DNA of 8,994 bases from CALOCV01 sp942491955. GTDB lineage: Bacteria > Chlamydiota > Chlamydiia > Chlamydiales > CALOCV01. Every line of letters starts with the position of its first letter. The first letter of the stretch is position 1. The notes under the pieces were generated by a model. It was not told where the DNA came from. It searched no databases and saw only the letters and a list, made by a program, of their open reading frames with translations. The DNA is taken from NCBI GenBank assembly GCA_942491955.1, contig CALOCV010000037.1, positions 1-8,994 of the forward strand, given 5' to 3'. The translations under genes were made by a program, and so were the position numbers. Below, in pieces: positions 1-6,458 of this stretch.

Positions 1-284
1 ATTTGTTAAAAATAAAAGAAGGTCCACTACTTTTTCTTTTTCAGATGGCATGTCATCGATGCGTTGGAATATCTTCATAGAAACTTTATTGTACCACTGC
101 CAATGGGGATGCATTTTTTCACGATGCAATTGTTCCTGTTTGATCCTCCAAATGCATTCTCCGGATGCTGCGGCAGAAGTTGAGTCATGGACATTCCAGC
201 AAGCACATTCTCGCGATCCACGTTTTCTTTTTCCATCATTTTCGTGATCCATTGATCGTCTCGTTTCCAAGCTTGATACGTCAT
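1..284 (-). CDS. Hypothetical protein, apparently frame-disrupted, 3' end beyond the window
   Basis: I do not recognise this gene. The chosen start is the ATG at 284-282 (MTYQAWKRDDQWITKMMEKE), because a strong Shine-Dalgarno GGGAGG lies six bases upstream. A TTG at 323 in the same frame is less likely. The start frame continues to a stop at 75, but after about residue 45 it becomes unconvincing (GSNRNNCIVKKC). From about position 145 to the window edge another minus frame reads as natural, helical, charged protein (RIKQEQLHREKMHPHWQW, then MKIFQRIDDMPSEKEKVVDL). The switch corresponds to one missing base, around 140-165. The feature may therefore be a pseudogene, a sequencing error or a recoded gene. 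If no frameshift exists, the product is about 69 aa (75-284). It is the last gene seen in the downstream direction of the pheS-waaC series. Confidence 0.45.
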
Positions 285-356
285 CGGATACCTCCCAATT
301 TTCTCAGATAGGACTTCGTCCAAAAGAGCAACATCAAAAACGACGATTCTTTTGTA

Positions 357-650
357 TTAGCGATTTTTTATTTTAGACATGCGTAGCGCAAACTGTTCCT
401 GGTCACGCAAAAGATCGTAAATAAAGTCAGCAGTAGTTAAGGACGTCAATCCCCCTTGATCACTGGAATGATCGATTTTTTTCCATAAGTGGCTCACCTC
501 TCGGCAGAGTTGGTGGAACTCCCATGTCGCAGTTTTACCCTCTTTTGTCGGTAGGGAAACGACAAGACCTTTCCATTTCACTGATTGCATCTTTTTTCTT
601 CCATATGCTTCAATCAAAGCATCTAAACTTTCAATGGACTGCACTGTCAT
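357..650 (-). CDS. Small conserved-looking hypothetical protein (97 aa)
   Basis: I do not recognise this family. The ATG at 650-648 is preferred over the TTG at 656 because AGAGG lies six bases before it. The product begins MTVQSIESLDALIEAYGRKK, has a central WKGLVVSLPT strand-like stretch and a Trp/His-containing helix (WEFHQLCREVSHLWKKID), and ends in a basic helix (LLRDQEQFALRMSKIKNR). No signal peptide, membrane segment or clear catalytic motif is visible, so a small cytoplasmic alpha/beta protein is the safest description. It follows the heptosyltransferase gene by 46 bases and probably belongs to the same transcript. Oddly, the frame remains open after its TAA stop and runs into the frame of the next gene (see findings). 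Confidence 0.65.
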   Translation of the reverse strand: MTVQSIESLDALIEAYGRKKMQSVKWKGLVVSLPTKEGKTATWEFHQLCREVSHLWKKIDHSSDQGGLTSLTTADFIYDLLRDQEQFALRMSKIKNR

Positions 651-696
651 AAACAACCTCTTTCAAGATGGGTGAAATATATCACAATGCGCCCTG

Positions 697-1776
697 TTAT
701 TGAAGAAAAAACGTAATCGAACCATTATGAAACCGATCGAAACTTCTCAATAAAGATGCAAGCTCAACCTGATGAAGACAGGCCCCCGTTGTACAGGTAC
801 GCAAAAAGCGACACCGCTTCGTAAATGTTTCATGATAAGGGCATTGTCCTTGAAAAAAACCATGCTGTTCCCCTTCTGGAGCATATTTTGTGGCAAGAGA
901 GGGACCAAAAAGACTCCACGTAGGTACCTGAGTCGTAGCAGCTAAATGCAGAGGTAGAGAATCCATGGCAATGACGCCTGCGACTTGACCCATCACGTTT
1001 TGCAAAATAGGTAATGAAAGTGACTTCAAGATAAAAGAAAAGGAAGCACAATGTCGCATAATCTGTTCGACCACTCCCCTCTCTTGTTCATTTCCCCAGA
1101 CAAGGCCAACTTTCCAACCATATTTTGTTTGTATTGATTGAAGAAGAGGGATCAATAGCTCTATAGGAAGACTTTTATTTTTCCAATACGATCCGGGACA
1201 AACGAGAAGAGTCTCTCGCAAAGGGAAAGGAAACGCAGCAAGCTGATCGCTTAACGCTTTTTTTTCTTGCTCATCAAGAGACAGCAATCGTGCTTTTGTC
1301 TGAGGGTTTCGATGATCAGAAAAAAAATGTTGGATTAAAGCCAATCCATCATGACGGATAGCACGACCGGCTGGAGGATCGAATTTCTCTTTTGTTACAA
1401 AGAGATTCGGCCATTCGGCAACGGTTTTCCGTCCAAATCCTATTTTCTTGGAACTTCGAGCGAAATAGGTCACTATTCCCGATTTGATATTTCCTTGCAG
1501 ATCAAAAACTGCGTCATACTCCTTTTCTCGAAGTTCTTTTCGAAATTGCTTCCATTCTTCTCTTGTTTCTTTCGTCCACCATCTCCTTCTCCACCGTTTT
1601 GAAGAGAGAGAAATCACTTGTTCAACGACTGGATGTGCTCGAATAAGGGAAGAGAACGGCTTTTCTACAACCCAATCAATATGGATATGCGGATAATACG
1701 ATTGCAAAAAATCGAGTACCGGAAAAGTGTGGAGAATATCTCCCAAAGATGATGTTTTTACAATGAGGATGCGCAT
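697..1776 (-). CDS. waaC: ADP-heptose:LPS heptosyltransferase I-like (GT9 family, WaaC type)
   Basis: Family role: transfer of L-glycero-D-manno-heptose from ADP-heptose onto Kdo of the LPS inner core, at the cytoplasmic face of the inner membrane. The 359-aa product starts MRILIVKTSSLGDILHTFP, the N-terminal signature of WaaC, with the expected Asp13 and the acceptor-side loop. HIDWVVEKPF (residues 32-41), the RRW basic patch (61-66) and YDAVFDLQG (87-95) follow WaaC closely. The nucleotide-sugar side is recognisable at PGSYWKNKSLP (194-204), AMDSLPLHLAA (270-280) and FGPS (290-293). A C-terminal stretch holds four cysteines (312, 322, 328, 333). The gene overlaps the preceding pseudouridine synthase gene by 19 bases and lacks a good Shine-Dalgarno, so translational coupling is likely. 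It could be another GT9 heptosyltransferase (WaaF/WaaQ), but the N-terminus favours WaaC. Confidence 0.83.
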   Translation of the reverse strand: MRILIVKTSSLGDILHTFPVLDFLQSYYPHIHIDWVVEKPFSSLIRAHPVVEQVISLSSKRWRRRWWTKETREEWKQFRKELREKEYDAVFDLQGNIKSGIVTYFARSSKKIGFGRKTVAEWPNLFVTKEKFDPPAGRAIRHDGLALIQHFFSDHRNPQTKARLLSLDEQEKKALSDQLAAFPFPLRETLLVCPGSYWKNKSLPIELLIPLLQSIQTKYGWKVGLVWGNEQERGVVEQIMRHCASFSFILKSLSLPILQNVMGQVAGVIAMDSLPLHLAATTQVPTWSLFGPSLATKYAPEGEQHGFFQGQCPYHETFTKRCRFLRTCTTGACLHQVELASLLRSFDRFHNGSITFFLQ

Positions 1777-2636
1777 AGAGAAGGAAATAATCGTTGAATA
1801 AACTCTACGAAATCATGCGGAAGAGAGGCTTTGATCGCAACCCTTTTTCCCTGCGAAACAAACGAGAGTAAAGAGGCGTGAAGCAATGGATGGGAGGGAA
1901 CCTCGGCGATGGGTTGACGACGATAATAGTGTCCATCACCAAGAATCGGGTGCCCAAGAAGACGGAGATGAACCCTAATTTGATGGGTTCTTCCCGTTTT
2001 CGGTCGACACAAAAAAAGAGAGACCCCCTGACCTCGTTGAAGGCATTGCCAGTTAGTGATGGCTCGCTTTCCTTCACCTTGCTGACTATAAATTTGTGAT
2101 TGACCCATTCTTTTTTTTTCTAAAGAACAATCGACTACCCCAGAATCGCTTTTTGGAGAGCCAAAGACAACGGCGTAATATTCTTTCATCACCGTACGAC
2201 TTCGAAATTGGTCGCAAAGATCGATATAAGCACGGTGTGTACGAGCAAAAACAATGGCACCTGATGTGCCTTTATCGAGGCGATGAACGAGATATAGGGA
2301 GGGGAAAACGGCAAGGAGTTGCGATAACAAACCACTTTCATCCGATGCAATCCCTACAGGTTTGTTGTAAACAAGAGATTCGTCATCGAGATAGAGAATG
2401 CGTTTCTCTGAAAAAACCGTGGATTCTACCTTTTTGTGAGATTGAAACGAAACCCGATCGCCTTTTTTTACTTTCCGCGAAGAGAAACGCTCGACCATCT
2501 GATTAACGCGAGCTCTTTGATTTTCGATCTCACGTTTGATCTGCTTCCCAGAAAGAGAGGGAGAAACGTTTTTTTTTAAAAAATTTTGAAGAGAAAGATC
2601 GCTTTCTTCGGGAGTGACAATCCATTGTTGCATCAT
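1758..2636 (-). CDS. RluA-family 23S rRNA/tRNA pseudouridine synthase with S4 domain
   Basis: The family isomerises uridine to pseudouridine in structured RNA (RluC/RluD in 23S rRNA, RluA in 23S rRNA and tRNA). With the start at 2636 the product is 292 aa. An S4-like RNA-binding domain spans about residues 16-65 (SLQNFLKKN...KVKKGDRVSF). NKPVG follows at 91-95, then the catalytic motif HRLDKGTSGAIVFAR with nucleophile Asp121. The second family motif, KTGRTHQIRVHLRLLGHPILGD, is at 213-234, so the enzyme looks intact. I chose MMQQWIV (2636, or 2633 one codon later) because it lies four bases after the pheS stop with a weak GAG Shine-Dalgarno. The longer open frame from 2699 would overlap pheS and adds only non-family residues. 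The exact uridine target cannot be read from the sequence, so no symbol is given. Confidence 0.9.
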   Translation of the reverse strand: MMQQWIVTPEESDLSLQNFLKKNVSPSLSGKQIKREIENQRARVNQMVERFSSRKVKKGDRVSFQSHKKVESTVFSEKRILYLDDESLVYNKPVGIASDESGLLSQLLAVFPSLYLVHRLDKGTSGAIVFARTHRAYIDLCDQFRSRTVMKEYYAVVFGSPKSDSGVVDCSLEKKRMGQSQIYSQQGEGKRAITNWQCLQRGQGVSLFLCRPKTGRTHQIRVHLRLLGHPILGDGHYYRRQPIAEVPSHPLLHASLLSFVSQGKRVAIKASLPHDFVEFIQRLFPSLCASSL

Positions 2637-2640
2637 TTTC

Positions 2641-3663
2641 TCACGCAAACATAGCAAGAAATCGAGAATCGTTTTCGGTAAAGAGACGGATGTCTTCAAT
2701 CCGATGGCGTAAAAGAGCTATGCGTTCCACTCCCATGCCCCACGCATATCCCGAATAGACTTCAGGATCTATTCCCCCGTTCTTCAAAACCTCGGGATGG
2801 ATCATCCCCGCTCCTAAAATCTCCAACCATCCAGTCCTTTTACAAAGAGAACACCCTTTTTGGTTGCAATTCATACAAGAGACATCGGCTTCAAGGCTCG
2901 GTTCTGTAAAGGGAAAATAACTCGTCCGATAACGAATTTTGACTTCTCTTTGAAACAATTGGCTCAAAAAAAGATCCAAAGTCGATAAGAGGTCGACAAA
3001 AGTTACATTGCGATCGATGTAAAAAGGATCGATTTGATGAAAAAAAACGTGAGACCTAGAAGTGATCTCTTCATTGCGATAGACTTTTCCAGGACATACA
3101 GCACGGATCGGTGGAGAATATTTTTCCATCATCCTAATTTGTAAATTCGTGGTATGCGTTCTTAAGAGGCGATTGTGCGGAAGATAGAAGGTATCTTGCA
3201 TATCCCTTGCAGGATGATCGGGAGGGAAATGGAGCGCTTCAAAATTGTAATAATCATTATCGATTTCCGGAGCATACTGTACAGAAAATCCCATCTCGAT
3301 AAGAATTTCAAGAATTTCATCCATCACCTGAGTGATCAAATGTTTGCCACCAGAAAATGCACGTTTCCCAGGGAGAGTAACATCGACTTTCTCTCTTCCT
3401 AAACGTTCTTGCTCTTCAGCCATGAGCAAGCGTTCTTGCTCACCGTCTAATCTCTCTTGGATATGTATTTTAAGGTCGTTGATGAGTTTGCCAACATGGG
3501 GCCTCTCTTCAGAAGCGACGTCTCGCAACGATTTCATCAATTCTTGGATCGGCCCTTTCCGACCCAAGAAACGAACGCGCATCTCTTCGACATCTTTTGT
3601 CGATGCAACTTGGGAAAAAGCTAGGGAAAATTGCTCTTCAACATGCGCGATGACTTCTTTCAT
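2641..3663 (-). CDS. pheS: Phenylalanyl-tRNA synthetase alpha subunit
   Basis: PheS is the catalytic subunit of the alpha2-beta2 enzyme that charges tRNA-Phe in the cytoplasm. The 340-aa length is normal. An N-terminal coiled-coil region includes RFLGRKGPIQEL (31-42). Class II motif 2 is seen as GKVYRNEEITSRSHVFFHQID (split here: GKVYRNEEI at 192-200 and SHVFFHQID at 204-212), the Phe pocket as FTEPSLEADVS (262-272), and motif 3 as GMGVERIALL (309-318). A four-cysteine cluster (273, 276, 281, 284) precedes GWLEILGAGMIHP, a form I associate with Chlamydiota PheS. The start codon overlaps the rplT stop as ATGA and has no nearby Shine-Dalgarno, so initiation probably depends on ribosomes finishing rplT. 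pheT is not adjacent, as in known chlamydiae where the two subunits are unlinked. Confidence 0.97.
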   Translation of the reverse strand: MKEVIAHVEEQFSLAFSQVASTKDVEEMRVRFLGRKGPIQELMKSLRDVASEERPHVGKLINDLKIHIQERLDGEQERLLMAEEQERLGREKVDVTLPGKRAFSGGKHLITQVMDEILEILIEMGFSVQYAPEIDNDYYNFEALHFPPDHPARDMQDTFYLPHNRLLRTHTTNLQIRMMEKYSPPIRAVCPGKVYRNEEITSRSHVFFHQIDPFYIDRNVTFVDLLSTLDLFLSQLFQREVKIRYRTSYFPFTEPSLEADVSCMNCNQKGCSLCKRTGWLEILGAGMIHPEVLKNGGIDPEVYSGYAWGMGVERIALLRHRIEDIRLFTENDSRFLAMFA

Positions 3664-4022
3664 CCGGAAACAAGAGCCTTTTTTGCATAGTTGGCTACAT
3701 CGTGAAACGCTTCGGGATCTCTCACTGCTAAATCAGCGAGCATCTTCCGATCGATTTCGCAACCACCTTGTTGCAATCCGTAAATCATCTTGCTGTAGGA
3801 AATGCCATTAATTTTCGCTGCTGCATTAATCCTCATGATCCATAGGCTGCGAAAATTGCGCTTCTTTTCCTTGCGGTGGCGATAATTATATGCAAGACCG
3901 CGCATCACTTCGCCTTTTGTTAGGCGAAGATGGTTTTTCCGATCTCCCCAATAGCCTTTTGCTTTTTTAAGGAGTCGTTTTTTTCTCTTATGAGAAGCAA
4001 CAGCGTTGGTTACACGTGTCAT
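3660..4022 (-). CDS. rplT: 50S ribosomal protein L20
   Basis: L20 binds 23S rRNA early in assembly of the large subunit. In bacteria where it has been studied it also represses its own operon by binding mRNA. The start at 4022 gives MTRVTNAVASHKRKKRLLKK, aligned with the family N-terminus (MARVKxxVA...RRKKxLK), and has GGAGGA five bases upstream. The longer open frame from 4046 adds eight residues with no family match. The product is 120 aa, the usual length, with AKGYWGDRKNHLR, FRSLWIMRINAA and YSKMIYGL as family landmarks. It lies 74 bases after rpmI, and its TGA stop overlaps the pheS ATG by four bases. The long basic N-terminal extension that L20 inserts into rRNA is intact. Confidence 0.97.
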   Translation of the reverse strand: MTRVTNAVASHKRKKRLLKKAKGYWGDRKNHLRLTKGEVMRGLAYNYRHRKEKKRNFRSLWIMRINAAAKINGISYSKMIYGLQQGGCEIDRKMLADLAVRDPEAFHDVANYAKKALVSG

Positions 4023-4059
4023 ATCATTCCTCCATGAGGTGGCCACTCCTATAGATACC

Positions 4060-4088
4060 CTGACGGCAACTGCTAGAGAAACCGTCAG
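4060..4088 (-). promoter_or_regulatory. Hairpin in the rpmI-rplT intergenic mRNA, possible L20 operator
   Basis: In the 74-base gap between rpmI and rplT the minus-strand transcript contains CTGACGG and CCGTCAG, a perfect 7-bp inverted repeat with a 15-base loop. Closer to the rplT start, CCTC lies just before ATGGAGG and could pair with the rplT Shine-Dalgarno GAGG. L20 autoregulation through structured mRNA near rpmI/rplT is established in E. coli and Bacillus. That this hairpin does the same job is an inference from position only. There is no T-run, so it is not an intrinsic terminator. Confidence 0.3.
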
Positions 4089-4096
4089 CGAATATG

Positions 4097-4294
4097 CTAA
4101 GCCACTCCCATTAATCGTTTATAAGTTTCTCTATGCGCTTTATCCACAAGCGCTGGTTGACGTAATTGTCTTTTCCGTTTTCCCGTTTTCTTGGTTAGAA
4201 TATGACGTTTACCAGGTCGGCTTCGTTTGAGCTCACCTGATCCTGTCACGCGAAAGCGGGATGCAACGGCTTTTTTTGTTTTCATCTTGGGCAC
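4097..4294 (-). CDS. rpmI: 50S ribosomal protein L35
   Basis: L35 is a small basic protein of the large ribosomal subunit. Starting at the GTG at 4294-4292, the product is 65 aa and begins M(GTG)PKMKTKKAVASRFRVTGSG, the exact family N-terminus. It continues with KRSRPGKRHILTKKTGKRKRQLR and ends near YKRLMGVA. AAGGAG stands about seven bases before the GTG. The longer open frame to 4357 would run back into infC and adds residues foreign to L35. The gene follows infC by 28 bases and precedes rplT by 74, the conserved infC-rpmI-rplT order. A GTG start is often less efficient than ATG, which may help set its output within the operon. Confidence 0.95.
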   Translation of the reverse strand: MPKMKTKKAVASRFRVTGSGELKRSRPGKRHILTKKTGKRKRQLRQPALVDKAHRETYKRLMGVA

Positions 4295-4322
4295 GATGAT
4301 TCTCCTTCCTAAAAATGGATGA

Positions 4323-4829
4323 TTATTTCTTTTTTGCCCCAGGAGCAAAAACGGCATGCATAAAGCGCCCCATTCTTTTTGGCTCCGACTCTAATGTTGC
4401 GACATCTTCAAGGAATTCTCGCACCTTTTGGAACAAAGTATATCCTTTATCGAGGTAGGCAAGTTCTCGACCACGGAACATACAAGTGAACTTGACTTTA
4501 CATCCTTTTTCAAGAAATTCATATGCACGACGCAACTTGGTTTCCAAATCATGGGTATCGATATTTGGTCGAAGCTTAATCTCTTTAATCTTGACTTGAT
4601 GTTGCGCTTTCTTGCTCTCTTTTTCTTTTTTCGCTTGGTCGTAGCGAAATTTTCCATAGTTCATGATTTTACAAACGGGTGGGCGTGCTTGAGGAGAAAT
4701 TTCGACAAGATCAAGGTTTTGATCTTGTGCCATTTGCATAGCCTCTTGTGTCGATATAATGCCTACCTGTTCACCGGTTTGGCTAATCACTCGAACTTTC
4801 GGAACGCGTATACTACGATTGGTTCGCAA
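4323..4829 (-). CDS. infC: Translation initiation factor IF-3, TTG start
   Basis: IF3 binds the 30S subunit, prevents premature 50S joining and rejects poor start codons. The 168-aa product contains the N-domain signature RTNRSIRVPKVRVI, the linker PPVCKIMNYGKFRYDQAKKEKESKK (split here: PPVCKIMNYGKFRY and DQAKKEKESKK) and the C-domain with CMFRGRELAY and GRFMHAVFAP. TTG at 4829-4827 is the only plausible start: three codons upstream there is an in-frame TAG, and no ATG or GTG lies in the family N-terminus. The Shine-Dalgarno GAGGAG (4842-4847) is 12 bases upstream, longer than usual. A weak start codon on infC fits the well-known IF3 autoregulation, exemplified by AUU in E. coli. The gene heads the infC-rpmI-rplT-pheS cluster. 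No convincing promoter is visible in the 83 bases upstream. Confidence 0.96.
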   Translation of the reverse strand: MRTNRSIRVPKVRVISQTGEQVGIISTQEAMQMAQDQNLDLVEISPQARPPVCKIMNYGKFRYDQAKKEKESKKAQHQVKIKEIKLRPNIDTHDLETKLRRAYEFLEKGCKVKFTCMFRGRELAYLDKGYTLFQKVREFLEDVATLESEPKRMGRFMHAVFAPGAKKK

Positions 4830-4912
4830 GGACTTTTTCTACTCCTCAATTAATACGAGTGATGAAAAATAATGCATCCATTTGACCCACTACTTTTTAC
4901 CACAGGTATGAT

Positions 4913-6369
4913 TTATTGTAGAGCGGCAACCCGCTCAAAAAATTCTTCCAATGAGAGATGGATTCTCTCTTGAAGAGGGTCTCGCAAAGAAATTCTGCGG
5001 CTCTATGCCTCTTTTTTTCCTAATACAGCGATCAAGGGAATTCTTTCTCTTTCTGCATCGCGGACTTTTTCTTTGAGTGGAATATCACGTCGGTCGAATC
5101 CGACAGCGAGACCTCGATCTTCCCCTTCCTTTTGCATGCTTTCGATACACTGGGCAGGAATAGGAGAGGCTGTAAGGATTCTTGCTACTTCAGGAGCCAT
5201 CCAATGAGGCAAAACCCCATGGTTTTGTTCGAGAAGAAGATCAAGGCCTTGTGCTAAAGGTCCCCACAAAGAGGCGTAAATCAACCTAGAGTAGCCTTCT
5301 AAAAACGGGTCCATCCACCGGACAAAACCCGCTTCCCTCTCTTGTCCAATGGGATCGACCCAAACGACTTGAAGAAAGGCGCGCACCAAGCGATCTTTTT
5401 GAATAAGAACTTGGCTCTCGTAGGGAATTCCCACTTCTTTGAGAAGAGATTCCACTCTTTTTTCACTCCTTGGATCGAGAAAAACTCGAAAAGAAGCTCC
5501 AAAAAGGGTAACTTTTTTCCAGAAGAAATGCAAGAAAGAAATCGATTCTCTCTCGAATTCTTTCTGTGCAAAAAAAAGCCCCCATCGATCCCCTCTCAAG
5601 GGATTCCATTCCGCCCAACGCGCAAGACGTGATGAAGAAGAAGATGCACCTTTTTGTAACAAAGGGAAAAAAGAACCATTGGGAGTGATAACCCGTTCAC
5701 ATTGTTGATCCCTTCGAAAAGTTTCCCAATGAATATGGAGTCGTTCCATCCAACCGACACCCCGTGGAAGCCAATACCGCTTCCCCTCTTCTTCGAAAAA
5801 AGTGCGAGTTGTTCCCCCCAAGCTAGGGCTTGATTTTTTTTGTATTCGGCAAACGCTCGAATAAACCGCTTCAGATCTGCGCGTTCTTGAAAAACAACCC
5901 CCTCGATCCGCGTTCCGATGTCGGTTTGTGTCAATAAAAGAAATTTTATGACGCCGATTTCTCCCGTTGTCTGAAGGGAAGAGGGAGGAGATAGATCGGC
6001 TCGATCGCCACATTGCACAACAGGAAGAATGGAATTTTTTTGTTCTAAAGCCGCCTCTTTGCGAAAAGGTTGGTGTTGGCTTGTTAGCCACTCAGCAACA
6101 TTCTCTCGCATCATTTCGCGATATTGTAAGGGGAGGTCTTTTCTTTTCCACTCTGTGATTTTTTGTTCGATAAGAGGGAAATGAATCTCTTCTGAAAGGG
6201 GGCTTGTTGTGTGGAAAGTGACAAAAAACCCTGTTGTTGTCGAGCCCATGTCAACAATCAAAGCGTCGTGAAAAAGATCGCAAAGGACAAAAGAGGTAAC
6301 GGCTGCAACGACAGATCGAACCTCTTTTGGAGGATAGGCATTGAAACCGGATTGGGATGGAACGGTCAT
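4913..6369 (-). pseudogene. Degraded threonyl-tRNA synthetase-like gene (frameshift plus nonsense codon, active-site residues lost)
   Basis: The homology is a manual alignment to remembered ThrRS sequence. Frame one, from ATG 6369, has the editing/SAD layout: LFHDALIVDMGSTTTGFF resembles FPDA..GP.IEDGFYYDF, and GDRADLSPPSSLQTTGEIG (about 121-139) replaces GDFVDLCRGPHLPSTGKI, so the editing Cys and His are gone. At a T6 run (5796-5801) one base is missing. The next frame reads FFEEEGKRYWLPRGVGW, the motif 1 region. About 90 residues covering a zinc Cys and most of motif 2 seem deleted, and the motif 3 Arg is lost (YASLWGPLAQ for HRAILGSLER). The anticodon-binding domain is clear: HWMAPEVARILTA and KVRDAERERIPLIAVLGKKEA (split here: KVRDAERERIPL, IAVLGKKEA). 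TAG at 5005-5003 then interrupts, yet 29 matching codons follow to TAA. The TGS domain is absent. It occupies the ancestral thrS position before infC. A functional thrS must exist elsewhere. Confidence 0.8.
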
Positions 6370-6371
6370 GT

Positions 6372-6445
6372 TGGGATATAGCTGACTCGAACAGCTGACC
6401 TCCACGATGTCAACGTGGCGCTCTAACCAACTGAGCTAATACCCC
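6372..6445 (-). tRNA. tRNA-Val (anticodon GAC)
   Basis: A 74-base tRNA folds completely. The acceptor stem is GGGGTAT with ATATCCC (one G-T pair), the D stem is GCTC/GAGC, the anticodon stem is CCACG/CGTGG around loop TTGACAT, the variable loop has five bases, and the T stem AGCTG/CAGCT encloses TTCGAGT. The discriminator base is A, and the 3' CCA is not encoded. Anticodon GAC reads the valine codons GUC and GUU. The gene is preceded by its own promoter with a leader of only a few bases. It is followed after two bases by the ATG of the degraded ThrRS-like gene, so 3' processing would separate the tRNA from any downstream mRNA. Confidence 0.95.
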
Positions 6446-6458
6446 AAATCGAGAGACC

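Noticed and set aside
2096..2506. Plus-strand open frames inside the pseudouridine synthase, pheS and infC genes (for example 2096-2506, 3332-3811, 4428-4853)
   Set aside because: Each lies antisense to a strongly supported conserved gene, shows no family features and lacks a good ribosome binding site.
4830..4912. Dedicated infC promoter
   Set aside because: CATTAT and TATTAA could serve as -10 elements, but neither has a recognisable -35 at 16-18 bases.
4921..4936. GAGCGG-loop-CCGCTC hairpin as a terminator before infC
   Set aside because: A perfect 6-bp stem, but in the minus direction no T-run follows, and on the plus strand it is followed by As. It also lies within the conserved ThrRS C-terminal codons.
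6210..6260. DMGSTTTG as a hydantoinase/kinase-like phosphate-binding motif
   Set aside because: The motif alone was suggestive, but the flanking residues follow the ThrRS editing domain and the locus is the classical thrS position before infC, so ThrRS ancestry explains it better.
6091..6405. Starting the thrS-like gene at 6405, and taking 6091 as an independent start of the downstream frame
   Set aside because: 6405 lies inside the tRNA-Val gene, so the first usable ATG is 6369. The frame opened at 6091 gives low-complexity, non-homologous residues until about 5800, where ThrRS similarity begins, so that part is an out-of-frame shadow.
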